The notes below the pieces were generated by a model, which had not been told where the DNA came from, did no database searches, and saw only the letters and a list, made by a program, of their open reading frames with translations. DNA of 8,736 nucleotides from WHSM01 sp050701635 (GTDB lineage Bacteria; Actinomycetota; Actinomycetes; Mycobacteriales; Micromonosporaceae): positions 1-8,736 of the forward strand of contig JBOGDF010000239.1 of the NCBI GenBank assembly GCA_050701635.1, in the 5' to 3' direction. A program made the position numbers and the translations under genes. Each line of letters begins with the position of its first letter. The first letter of the stretch is position 1. Positions 1 through 5,602 of the stretch are shown here, one piece after another.

Positions 1-677
1 GGCAGCAGGGGATCGTCGGCTACCACGGCGGGTCGGTGATGGTGCACCTCGGCCGCGGCGAGCTGCTGCCGTACAGCATCGAGTCGCTACGGACCGCGCT
101 GTTCACCAGCGGTGAGGTGGAGGTGGTCGCGCCGGGAGCGTCCACCGACGAGGTCATCGAGTGGGACCGTCCCGAGGCGCTGACCAGCGGCCGCCCGGTG
201 GTGCCGAACGACGGCTGGCGATGGCGCCACGCCGACCAGGTGGTCGAGGGAAAGACCTTCGGCGGCTGCCTGGAGATCCTCGACTGGCAGCTCGCGGTCC
301 GTCGTTGGCTCGCCCCTTTCGACGGGTACGACGGCTGCGTGCTCCTGATCGAGACCTCCGAGGAGATGCCGCCCGCGACCCAGGTCTACCGGATCCTGCG
401 CAACGCCGGGGAGGCCGGCTTCTTGCAGCGGTTCGCCGCCGTACTGGTCGGCCGTCCGAAAGCGTGGAACATCGATCGGCGCACCACGCCGGAGCAGCGG
501 GCGGCGTACCGCCGGGACCAGGAGGAGGCGGTGAGCCGGGCGCTCGACGAATACCACCCCGGGGTGTTGACCGTCTTCGACCTCGACTTCGGGCACACCG
601 ACCCGCAGCTGATCGTGCCGTACGGCGGCCGGATCCGGATCGACGGCCCGAGCCGGCGGATCTGGCTGACGTACTAA
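1..677 (+). CDS. MccF/LD-carboxypeptidase-type serine peptidase (S66), 3' part
   Basis: This is the C-terminal portion (about 224 codons, reading from base 3) of a peptidase S66 protein. The family includes LD-carboxypeptidases, which trim the terminal D-alanine of murein tetrapeptides in the cytoplasm, and MccF-type proteins, which cleave microcin C-like peptidyl nucleotides. The family uses a Ser-Glu-His triad. The nucleophile serine is upstream and cut off. The Glu is probably in LLIETSEE (codon 351-353) and the His in DFGHTDPQ (codon 594-596). The GGCLEIL segment and the closing PQLIVPYGGRIRID segment are also family-like. The inserted region with WNIDRRTTPEQRAAYRRDQ resembles the MccF branch more than E. 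coli LdcA, so antibiotic or peptidyl-nucleotide hydrolysis is possible. The true start is not in the window. GTG 36 and ATG 39 are internal codons, because family sequence continues upstream of them to the window edge. Confidence 0.85.
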   Translation, partial: QQGIVGYHGGSVMVHLGRGELLPYSIESLRTALFTSGEVEVVAPGASTDEVIEWDRPEALTSGRPVVPNDGWRWRHADQVVEGKTFGGCLEILDWQLAVRRWLAPFDGYDGCVLLIETSEEMPPATQVYRILRNAGEAGFLQRFAAVLVGRPKAWNIDRRTTPEQRAAYRRDQEEAVSRALDEYHPGVLTVFDLDFGHTDPQLIVPYGGRIRIDGPSRRIWLTY

Positions 678-776
678 GGCGCGGCCGGCCTGTGCGGCCT
701 CCAGGACGTACCCCGGCGTAGGGAAGTCCGGCTCGCCGGCGCCGGCCCCACCGCCTGGTCTGGCGGCCTCCCGGGC

Positions 777-802
777 GGGTTGGGATAATCAATCCGCAAC
801 CC
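777..802 (+). terminator. hairpin, possible terminator of the S66 gene
   Basis: The arms GGGTTGGGAT (777-786) and ATCCGCAACCC (792-802) pair over 10 bp with one bulged G (796) and a 5-base AATCA loop. The hairpin is 100 bases after the S66 stop codon. It has no U-tract, as is common for actinobacterial terminators. It overlaps the -35 and spacer of the putative promoter at 780-809, so it could equally be a protein-binding palindrome. Confidence 0.4.
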
Positions 803-809
803 GTACACT
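780..809 (+). promoter_or_regulatory. putative housekeeping promoter for tRNA-Trp-secE
   Basis: TTGGGA (780-785) and TACACT (804-809) are separated by 18 bases. They match the actinobacterial housekeeping pattern TTGNNN/TANNNT. Transcription would start near 816 and read through tRNA-Trp into secE and nusG. This is a pattern match by eye with no transcript evidence. Confidence 0.45.
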
Positions 810-947
810 GGTCCGCCTGGGGGTGAGCAGCCCCTGCTCCGGCGTGCCCGATTCGGGTGTAGTCGGGGCGGGTTTTCGCCCCCGGCGTATGACGCGGCCG
901 GCTCGGCGGCGGCCGTCTCCGGGCGGCCGCGGGTGGGGCGGACGCGA

Positions 948-1020
948 AGGGGCGTGGCGCAATTGGCAGCGCAGCGGTCTCCAAAACCGCAGGTTGCAGG
1001 TTCGAGTCCTGTCGCCCCTG
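948..1020 (+). tRNA. trpT: tRNA-Trp (CCA anticodon)
   Basis: The full cloverleaf can be drawn. The acceptor stem is AGGGGCG (948-954) with CGCCCCT (1013-1019), and the discriminator is G1020. The D-stem is GCGC (957-960) with GCGC (969-972). The anticodon stem is GCGGT (974-978) with ACCGC (986-990), around loop CTCCAAA with anticodon CCA at 981-983. The T-arm is GCAGG, TTCGAGT, CCTGT (996-1012). The 3' CCA is not encoded and must be added after transcription. A single tRNA-Trp directly upstream of secE-nusG is a familiar actinobacterial arrangement. Only 48 bases separate it from secE, so the two are probably co-transcribed and the mRNA is released by tRNA processing. Confidence 0.96.
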
Positions 1021-1068
1021 CGCTGACGGCACCACCGGCATTGCCGGGCAGACCCGAGAGAGGGCGAA

Positions 1069-1593
1069 GTGGCCAGGAGAAACCGGCGTGACGACGCCGA
1101 CGACGAGCGACTCGAGCAGGAGACTGACGAGGCGCTGGATTCGGCTGCCGAGGACCTGGACGACGAGGACCTCGACGCCGACGAGCTCGACGACGCCGAT
1201 CTCGACGCCGCCGACCTCGACGAGGAAGACGACGAGGAGGACGCCCGCCCCGCGCGGCGTCGCACCGGCACCGCGGTCAAACGCGCGAAGGCGGAAAGCG
1301 ACGCCGAGACCAAATCCAAGACCCGTCCCGACAAGGGCAAGACGGACAAGGCCGAGAAGACCAAGCGCCCCGCGCGCGTCGGGCCGATCGGCCGGCTGAT
1401 CCGGTTCATCCGCGAGGTCGTGGCCGAGCTCCGTAAGGTGATCTGGCCGACCCGCAAGGAGCTGCTGACGTACACCGTGGTCGTGGTGGTCTTCGTGGTC
1501 GTGATGCTGGGCATCATCGCCCTGTACGACCTCGGCTTCGCCCGCGCCATGCTGTGGGTGTTCGGCAGCAAGTCCGCTGGTACGACCGAGTGA
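1069..1593 (+). CDS. secE: preprotein translocase subunit SecE
   Basis: SecE clamps SecY in the inner-membrane SecYEG protein-export channel. The conserved part is residues 105-174: an amphipathic helix (IGRLIRFIREVVAELRKV), the family hallmark around KVIWPTRKEL (residues 123-132), and one membrane helix of valine, isoleucine and phenylalanine (about 135-153). At 174 residues it is far longer than the minimal single-span SecE (about 60-80). The extra length is a strongly acidic stretch (residues 8-58, mostly D and E) containing a pentapeptide repeat, followed by a basic Lys/Arg linker (60-104). The start is GTG 1069, preceded by a GAGAGAGGG Shine-Dalgarno stretch (1056-1064). It is the first protein gene after tRNA-Trp, and nusG follows 66 bases later. 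The core call is secure; the role of the charged extension is unknown to me. Confidence 0.95.
   Translation: MARRNRRDDADDERLEQETDEALDSAAEDLDDEDLDADELDDADLDAADLDEEDDEEDARPARRRTGTAVKRAKAESDAETKSKTRPDKGKTDKAEKTKRPARVGPIGRLIRFIREVVAELRKVIWPTRKELLTYTVVVVVFVVVMLGIIALYDLGFARAMLWVFGSKSAGTTE
1150..1224 (+). repeat. 15-base tandem repeat in secE, five acidic pentapeptide units
   Basis: Five consecutive 15-base units encode EDLDD, EDLDA, DELDD, ADLDA and ADLDE (SecE residues 28-52). The third and fourth residues are always L and D. The units differ at synonymous and non-synonymous positions, so this is a diverged tandem duplication, or an acidic low-complexity tract that expanded in register. Confidence 0.7.
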
Positions 1594-1601
1594 GAGTGAC
1601 C

Positions 1602-1630
1602 CGTCGGCAGCGCGCCCGCCGCGCCCGACG
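1602..1630 (+). promoter_or_regulatory. strong hairpin between secE and nusG
   Basis: CGTCGG (1602-1607) pairs with CCGACG (1625-1630), and GCGCG (1610-1614) pairs with CGCGC (1620-1624). This leaves a 2-base CA bulge and a 5-base loop, for 11 G/C-rich pairs. It begins 8 bases after the secE stop and ends 29 bases before the nusG start. There is no U-tract. It could be a partial terminator, an mRNA processing or stability element, or a pause site that lowers nusG expression. The function is inference. Confidence 0.45.
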
Positions 1631-1659
1631 TACCGATAACTGCACGGAAGTGAGCACAC

Positions 1660-2460
1660 GTGCCTGACTACGACGAGATCGCCAAGCCCGCGGACGACAA
1701 GCCCGCGGCCGGCGAGGCCACGTCGGTCGAGAACACCGGATCGGAGACGGTCGGGGATACCGCGCCGTCTGACAGCCGCGCCGCTGACGTGACCGGCACC
1801 GCCGAGCTGGCGGCGCCGGCTGAGGCGGTGCCCGCTGAGGCGGAGCCGGTGGCGGCCGCCGACGAGGAAGAGGACATCGATCCGGTCCAGGAGCTGCGGG
1901 AAGCGCTCAAGCGCGCCCCCGGCGAGTGGTATGTCGTCCACTCGTACGCCGGCTACGAGAACAAGGTGAAGACCAACCTGGAGAGCCGTACCACCAGCCT
2001 CGACATGGAGGACTACATCTTCCAGATCGAGGTGCCCACCCAGCAGGTCACCGAGGTCAAGAACGGCAAGCGGCAGCAGGTCGAGGCGAAGGTCTTCCCG
2101 GGCTACATCCTGGTCCGGATGGATCTCACCCCGGAGTCATACTCCTGCGTCCGCAACACGCCGGGCGTGACCGGTTTCGTGGGTGCCACCGACCGCGCGG
2201 ACCGGCCGTCTCCGCTCACCATCGACGAGGTCCTCAAGTGGTTGGCCCCGGCGGTGGAGAAGGAGAAGGAGAAGGCTGAGGTCAAGGTCGTGGACTTCGA
2301 GGTCGGCGACTCGGTCACGGTGACCGACGGGCCGTTCGCCTCGATGCCGGCGACCATCAGCGAGATCAACCCGGATCAGCAGAAGCTGAAGGTGCTGGTC
2401 TCGATCTTCGGCCGGGAAACGCCGGTGGAGCTCAACTTCAACCAGGCCGCCAAGCTCTAG
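1660..2460 (+). CDS. nusG: transcription termination/antitermination factor NusG
   Basis: NusG binds RNA polymerase through its NGN domain and links it to Rho or to ribosomal protein S10 through its KOW domain. The NGN domain covers about residues 88-197, from WYVVHSYAGYENKVK to the conserved KVFPGYILVRM and NTPGVTGFVG segments. The KOW domain covers about 210-263, with VVDFEVGDSVTVTDGPF and ending in VELNFNQAAKL. Residues 1-87 are an actinobacterial-type extension rich in Ala, Glu and Asp that looks disordered; E. coli NusG (181 residues) lacks it. The start is GTG 1660, with GGAAG at 1646-1650 as the ribosome-binding site (9-base spacing). It sits in the usual secE-nusG-rplK order. Nothing in the domains looks damaged. 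Confidence 0.97.
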   Translation: MPDYDEIAKPADDKPAAGEATSVENTGSETVGDTAPSDSRAADVTGTAELAAPAEAVPAEAEPVAAADEEEDIDPVQELREALKRAPGEWYVVHSYAGYENKVKTNLESRTTSLDMEDYIFQIEVPTQQVTEVKNGKRQQVEAKVFPGYILVRMDLTPESYSCVRNTPGVTGFVGATDRADRPSPLTIDEVLKWLAPAVEKEKEKAEVKVVDFEVGDSVTVTDGPFASMPATISEINPDQQKLKVLVSIFGRETPVELNFNQAAKL

Positions 2461-2509
2461 GCCCCGTCACAGACGTCCAGAAATCGCACACAGCCCAGGA
2501 AGTTTCACC

Positions 2510-2944
2510 ATGCCTCCGAAGTCAAAGAAGCTCATGACCACGTTCAAGCTGGAGCTCGCGGGCGGCCAGGCCACCCCGGCCCCGCCGGTCGGCCCCGCGC
2601 TGGGTCAGCACGGCGTGAACATCATGGAGTTCTGCAAGGCGTACAACGCCGCGACCGAGCAGAACCGCGGGGAGATCGTGCCCGCCGAGATCAGCGTGTA
2701 CGAGGACCGCTCGTTCACGTTCATCCTCAAGACCCCGCCGGCCGCGAAGCTGCTGCTGAAGGCCGCCGGCATCGACAAGGGCTCCGGCGAGCCGCACATG
2801 AACAAGGTCGGCTCGGTCAACCGGGCTCAGGTACGCGAGATCGCCGAGCGCAAGATGGCCGACCTCAACGCCGTCGACCTCGACCAGGCGGAGAAGATCA
2901 TCGCCGGCACCGCGCGGTCGATGGGCATCACCGTCAAGGACTGA
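2510..2944 (+). CDS. rplK: 50S ribosomal protein L11
   Basis: L11 binds 23S rRNA at the GTPase-associated centre at the base of the L7/L12 stalk and is the contact point for thiostrepton-type antibiotics and for RelA activation. At 144 residues it has normal family length. The N-terminal domain (about 1-70) has the proline-rich switch segment around PAPPVGPALGQHGVNIMEFC (residues 22-41). The C-terminal rRNA-binding domain (about 75-144) has TPPAAKLLLKAAG, GSVNRAQVREIAERKM and the closing IIAGTARSMGI. The start is ATG 2510, with AGGAAG at 2497-2502 (7-base spacing). The 49-base gap from nusG shows no terminator or clear promoter, so I read nusG-rplK-rplA as one unit. Confidence 0.98.
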   Translation: MPPKSKKLMTTFKLELAGGQATPAPPVGPALGQHGVNIMEFCKAYNAATEQNRGEIVPAEISVYEDRSFTFILKTPPAAKLLLKAAGIDKGSGEPHMNKVGSVNRAQVREIAERKMADLNAVDLDQAEKIIAGTARSMGITVKD

Positions 2945-2951
2945 CAACGCA

Positions 2952-2980
2952 GTACGTGGGAGGGCGGCGCTCGCCCGTAC
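2952..2980 (+). promoter_or_regulatory. asymmetrically bulged hairpin upstream of rplA
   Basis: In the 64-base rplK-rplA gap, outer arms GTAC (2952-2955) and GTAC (2977-2980) enclose a one-sided 6-base bulge (GTGGGA, 2956-2961) and an inner stem GGGCG/CGCCC (2962-2966, 2972-2976) with a 5-base loop. Two short helices joined by an asymmetric loop is the general shape that L1 recognises in 23S rRNA and in the mRNAs it represses. L1 autoregulation at this spot is a hypothesis. The E. coli site lies upstream of rplK instead. Confidence 0.35.
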
Positions 2981-3008
2981 CACACCATCCGGGAAGAAGA
3001 GGGATGAC

Positions 3009-3731
3009 ATGAAGCGCAGCAAGACGTACCGGAAGCTGGACGAGCAGGTCGACAAGACCAAGCTGTACGCCCCGCTGGAGGCGGCGGCGCTGGCGAAGGC
3101 GACCAACCCGGCGAAGTTCGACGCGACCGTCGAGCTCGCGATGCGGCTGGGAGTCGACCCCCGCAAGGCCGACCAGATGGTGCGCGGCACGGTCAGCCTG
3201 CCGCACGGCACCGGCAAGACCGTACGGGTGATCGTGTTCGCGGCCGGCGAGAAGGCCGAGGAGGCCCGCAACGCCGGCGCCGACGAGGTGGGCGCGGAGG
3301 AGCTGATCGCCCGGATCCAGGGCGGCTGGCTGGAGTTCGACGCCGCCATCGCCACCCCGGATCAGATGGCGAAGGTCGGCCGGATCGCGCGGATTCTGGG
3401 CCCGCGCGGCCTGATGCCGAACCCGAAGACCGGCACCGTGACGATGGACGTCTCGAAGGCGGTGGCGGACATCAAGGGCGGCAAGATCTCGTTCCGGGTG
3501 GACAAGCACTCCAACCTGCACACCCTGATCGGCAAGGCCAGCTTCTCCGCACAGCAGCTCGCGGAGAACTACGCCGCCGTGCTGGACGAGGTGCTGCGCG
3601 CCAAGCCGGCCTCGGCGAAGGGCAAGTACCTCAGGAAGGTCACGCTGTCGACCACCATGGGTCCCGGGATCCAGGTGGACCCGAGCCGTACCCGTGGGGT
3701 CGCCGAGGACGAGGCTTCCGCTTCGGCGTGA
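3009..3731 (+). CDS. rplA: 50S ribosomal protein L1
   Basis: L1 forms the mobile stalk at the E-site side of the large subunit and helps release deacylated tRNA. In many bacteria it also represses its own operon by binding mRNA. The 240-residue length is normal. Visible family segments include the N-terminal KRSKTYRKLDEQVDKTKLYA, the ELAMRLGVDPRKADQMVRGT region, the central LGPRGLMPNPKTGTVTMDVS signature (residues 133-152), and FRVDKHSNLHTLIGKASFS near the C-terminus. The start is ATG 3009 behind the purine-rich GAAGAAGAGGG. An out-of-frame ATG at 3004 opens only a two-codon reading frame and is not the start. It is the last gene of its unit, with a terminator 20 bases downstream. Confidence 0.98.
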   Translation: MKRSKTYRKLDEQVDKTKLYAPLEAAALAKATNPAKFDATVELAMRLGVDPRKADQMVRGTVSLPHGTGKTVRVIVFAAGEKAEEARNAGADEVGAEELIARIQGGWLEFDAAIATPDQMAKVGRIARILGPRGLMPNPKTGTVTMDVSKAVADIKGGKISFRVDKHSNLHTLIGKASFSAQQLAENYAAVLDEVLRAKPASAKGKYLRKVTLSTTMGPGIQVDPSRTRGVAEDEASASA

Positions 3732-3750
3732 GCCGTTAACGAGTCACTAT

Positions 3751-3780
3751 CGAGGGGAGCCGGCCCAGCCGCTCCCCTCG
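3751..3780 (+). terminator. intrinsic-type terminator after rplA
   Basis: CGAGGGGAGC (3751-3760) and GCTCCCCTCG (3771-3780) are a perfect 10-bp inverted repeat around a 10-base loop, 20 bases after the L1 stop codon. No U-tract follows, as is usual in high-GC actinobacteria. It separates the ribosomal unit from the protease gene. Confidence 0.85.
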
Positions 3781-3855
3781 AGGCGTCCGTACGGGTCCGC
3801 GAGGCGGCGCGCGAGCCGCTACGGTATGGGTTCTCAAGCGGGGTGTGGAGGACAG

Positions 3856-5559
3856 GTGCGTCGACGGTCACCTGGTCGGGGGCTGCGTGGTTGCGCCCTG
3901 GCCGGAGTTGTTGCGGCGCTCGCCGCGGTGGTCGGCACCGGGGCCGGCGCCCTGCTCGTCCCGCAGCCGGCGGCGGCGCAGCCGACCATCCGGGAGCTGT
4001 GCTGGTATCTCGACGCGATGCACGTCGACGAGGCCCACCGGATCAGCCGTGGCGACGGCGTCACCGTCGCGGTGATCGACTCGGGCGTCGACTCCAGCCA
4101 CCGCGATCTGCGGGGTCAGGTGCTCGAAGGCGGTGAGGTGGGCGAGCAAGCCACCGACGAAGCCACCGGCGACGGACGGGACGACACCGACGGTCACGGC
4201 ACCGGGATGGCCGGCCTGATCGCCGGCACCGGTGAACACGGCGCCAACAGCATCCTCGGGATCGCCCCCGACGCCAAGATCCTCCCGGTACGGCTGAAGC
4301 AGAACTCCGAAGGCGCATTCCGCCCCGAGTACGTCTACCGCGGCGTCCGCTGGGCGATCGACCACGGCGCCAAGGTGGTGAACATGTCGCTCGGCGGCGA
4401 GCGCAGCACCGACGCTCCGTGGAAGAAGGAGCTCATCAGGTACGCCCTGGAAAAGGACGTGGTGCTGATCGCCGCCGCCGGCAACGTGGAACAGGGCGAC
4501 GAGCGGGTCGCCGAGCCGGCCTCGATTCCCGGCGTGGTGGCGGTCAGCGGAGTCACCAAGAACGGCAGCTTCTGGAAGGGCTCGGCGAAAGGCCCCGAGG
4601 TGGTGGTCTCGGCACCCGCCGAAGGGCTGCCGGTGGCGGCGCCGGCCAGTGTCTCCAACGGCAGCGGATACATGCTCGCCGACGGCACCAGCGGCGCCAC
4701 CGCGTTGGTGTCCGGGGTGGCCGCGCTGATCCGGTCGGCGTTCCCCGAGGCGTCCGCGAGCGACGTGGTGAACCGGTTGATCCGTACCTCCGAGGACCGG
4801 GGCACCTCCGGCCGCGACGACGAGTACGGCTTCGGCGTGGTCGATGCCAGGGCGGCCCTGGAAGGCGACGTGCCGGGCGTCAACCACAACCCGCTGGTCT
4901 CCCCGGAGGCGGCCAGGTCCGACGAGGCGGCCGCCGCGGACCGCGAGCGCAGCCGTACCCGCAACGGAGTGTTGATCGTGGTCGGTACGGCGGCCGGCGG
5001 CGTGATCCTGCTGCTGGTCGCGACGTACCTGATCGTGCTGGCGCGCCGGTCCAGCCGGGTGGTGGTGGCCGGCGTAGTGCCCGGCGCGGACGCCGTCGAG
5101 ATGTCCGCCGGCACCATCTGGGGCGGCAGACCGCAGGCCGCACCCGGTTGGCCTCCGCCGGGCGCCCCAGGAGCGCCGCCGCCGACCCCGTACGGCGCGC
5201 CGCCAGGCGGATTCCCGTACCAGGGAGCCCCGGTGCCCGGCTACCAGCCGCAGCCGTACGCCCCGGTGCCCGCAGGTCATCCGGGTGCTGCCGGCCCGTA
5301 CCCGGCACCGGCTCCCACCGCGGTACGGCAGGCCGTACCCCCGGGGCCGATGCCGGCCCCAGCGCCACCCTGGCCGATGGGAGCACCGGGCGGCGGCTGG
5401 CCGAGTCCGCAGCCCGGCGCCGGTGCGACTCCGCAGCCGGGTGCGCCTGGCTCGGGTCCCGGATCGGACATCCAGTCGGTCACCCAGCAGATCCCGATCG
5501 TCCCGGCGTCGCCCACGCCACCGGTCGATCCCTGGAGCGCTGACCAGCACCGTCGGTGA
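3856..5559 (+). CDS. mycosin-like subtilisin-family (S8) membrane-anchored serine protease
   Basis: A 567-residue secreted serine endopeptidase. I place the start at GTG 3856 because it follows GGAGG (3847-3851) and begins a clean signal peptide: RRRSPGR, then a hydrophobic core, then cleavage after AAA near residue 41. The S8 triad is Asp75 (VAVIDSGVDSSH), His114 (DGHGTGMAG) and Ser279 (DGTSGATALVSG), with oxyanion Asn210 (AAAGN). The WYLDAMHVDEAHRISRGDGV lead-in, the catalytic domain to about residue 335, and a single C-terminal membrane helix (about 371-396, ending ARRSSR) match mycosins, the proteases tied to type VII secretion. Beyond the helix is an unusual 171-residue cytoplasmic tail, mostly Pro, Gly, Ala and Tyr (about 424-536). 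Only one cysteine (Cys49) remains in the mature part. No ESX gene is nearby, so a true type VII role is unproven; a general surface protease is the alternative. Terminators and promoters on each side suggest a single-gene unit. Confidence 0.88.
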   Translation: MRRRSPGRGLRGCALAGVVAALAAVVGTGAGALLVPQPAAAQPTIRELCWYLDAMHVDEAHRISRGDGVTVAVIDSGVDSSHRDLRGQVLEGGEVGEQATDEATGDGRDDTDGHGTGMAGLIAGTGEHGANSILGIAPDAKILPVRLKQNSEGAFRPEYVYRGVRWAIDHGAKVVNMSLGGERSTDAPWKKELIRYALEKDVVLIAAAGNVEQGDERVAEPASIPGVVAVSGVTKNGSFWKGSAKGPEVVVSAPAEGLPVAAPASVSNGSGYMLADGTSGATALVSGVAALIRSAFPEASASDVVNRLIRTSEDRGTSGRDDEYGFGVVDARAALEGDVPGVNHNPLVSPEAARSDEAAAADRERSRTRNGVLIVVGTAAGGVILLLVATYLIVLARRSSRVVVAGVVPGADAVEMSAGTIWGGRPQAAPGWPPPGAPGAPPPTPYGAPPGGFPYQGAPVPGYQPQPYAPVPAGHPGAAGPYPAPAPTAVRQAVPPGPMPAPAPPWPMGAPGGGWPSPQPGAGATPQPGAPGSGPGSDIQSVTQQIPIVPASPTPPVDPWSADQHRR

Positions 5560-5566
5560 CCCCGAT

Positions 5567-5596
5567 TTGGCGGGTACGGGGCGCACCGCGTACCCT
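5567..5596 (+). promoter_or_regulatory. putative rplJ-rplL promoter
   Basis: TTGGCG (5567-5572) and TACCCT (5591-5596) are separated by 18 bases, a good match to the actinobacterial housekeeping pattern. The -35 lies 7 bases after the protease stop codon. Transcription would start near 5603 and produce a leader of about 208 bases before rplJ. A 7-bp inverted repeat, GGGTACG (5572-5578) and CGTACCC (5589-5595), fills the spacer and overlaps the -10. Confidence 0.6.
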
Positions 5597-5602
5597 TGCC
5601 TG

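Larger units (their letters stand above)
678..947 (+). other. intergenic region and hairpin-rich tRNA-Trp/secE leader
   Basis: I see no credible gene in this 270-base gap. It holds a 12-base palindrome (735-746), a small hairpin (751-755 with 762-766), the stronger hairpin and promoter listed separately, and several inverted repeats downstream of that promoter: 825-829 with 835-839, 847-850 with 854-857, 865-870 with 877-882, and a perfect 8-bp arm pair 893-900 with 924-931. If transcription begins near 816, these form a leader of about 130 bases ahead of the tRNA. Such a leader would be removed by tRNA 5' processing. In sequence this GC-rich, some of the short hairpins are expected by chance. 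Confidence 0.5.

Noticed and set aside
735..746. GCCGGCGCCGGC palindrome as an operator or uptake signal
   Set aside because: Perfect but low-complexity; such palindromes are expected in this base composition and no second copy was noticed in the window.
823..1026. 67-codon frame covering the leader and tRNA-Trp
   Set aside because: It reads through a complete tRNA gene, so it is not a protein gene.
154..1941. Long minus-strand open frame (595 codons) across the S66 gene, tRNA and secE
   Set aside because: It runs antisense through an obvious tRNA and two recognisable genes, has Arg/Gly/Pro-rich composition and no family motif; it is a high-GC shadow frame.
3694..3855. Upstream in-frame start for the protease (GTG 3694 or ATG 3826)
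   Set aside because: 3694 lies inside rplA and would read through the terminator. ATG 3826 adds a short segment ahead of the signal peptide and lacks a ribosome-binding site, while GTG 3856 has GGAGG and gives a clean signal peptide.
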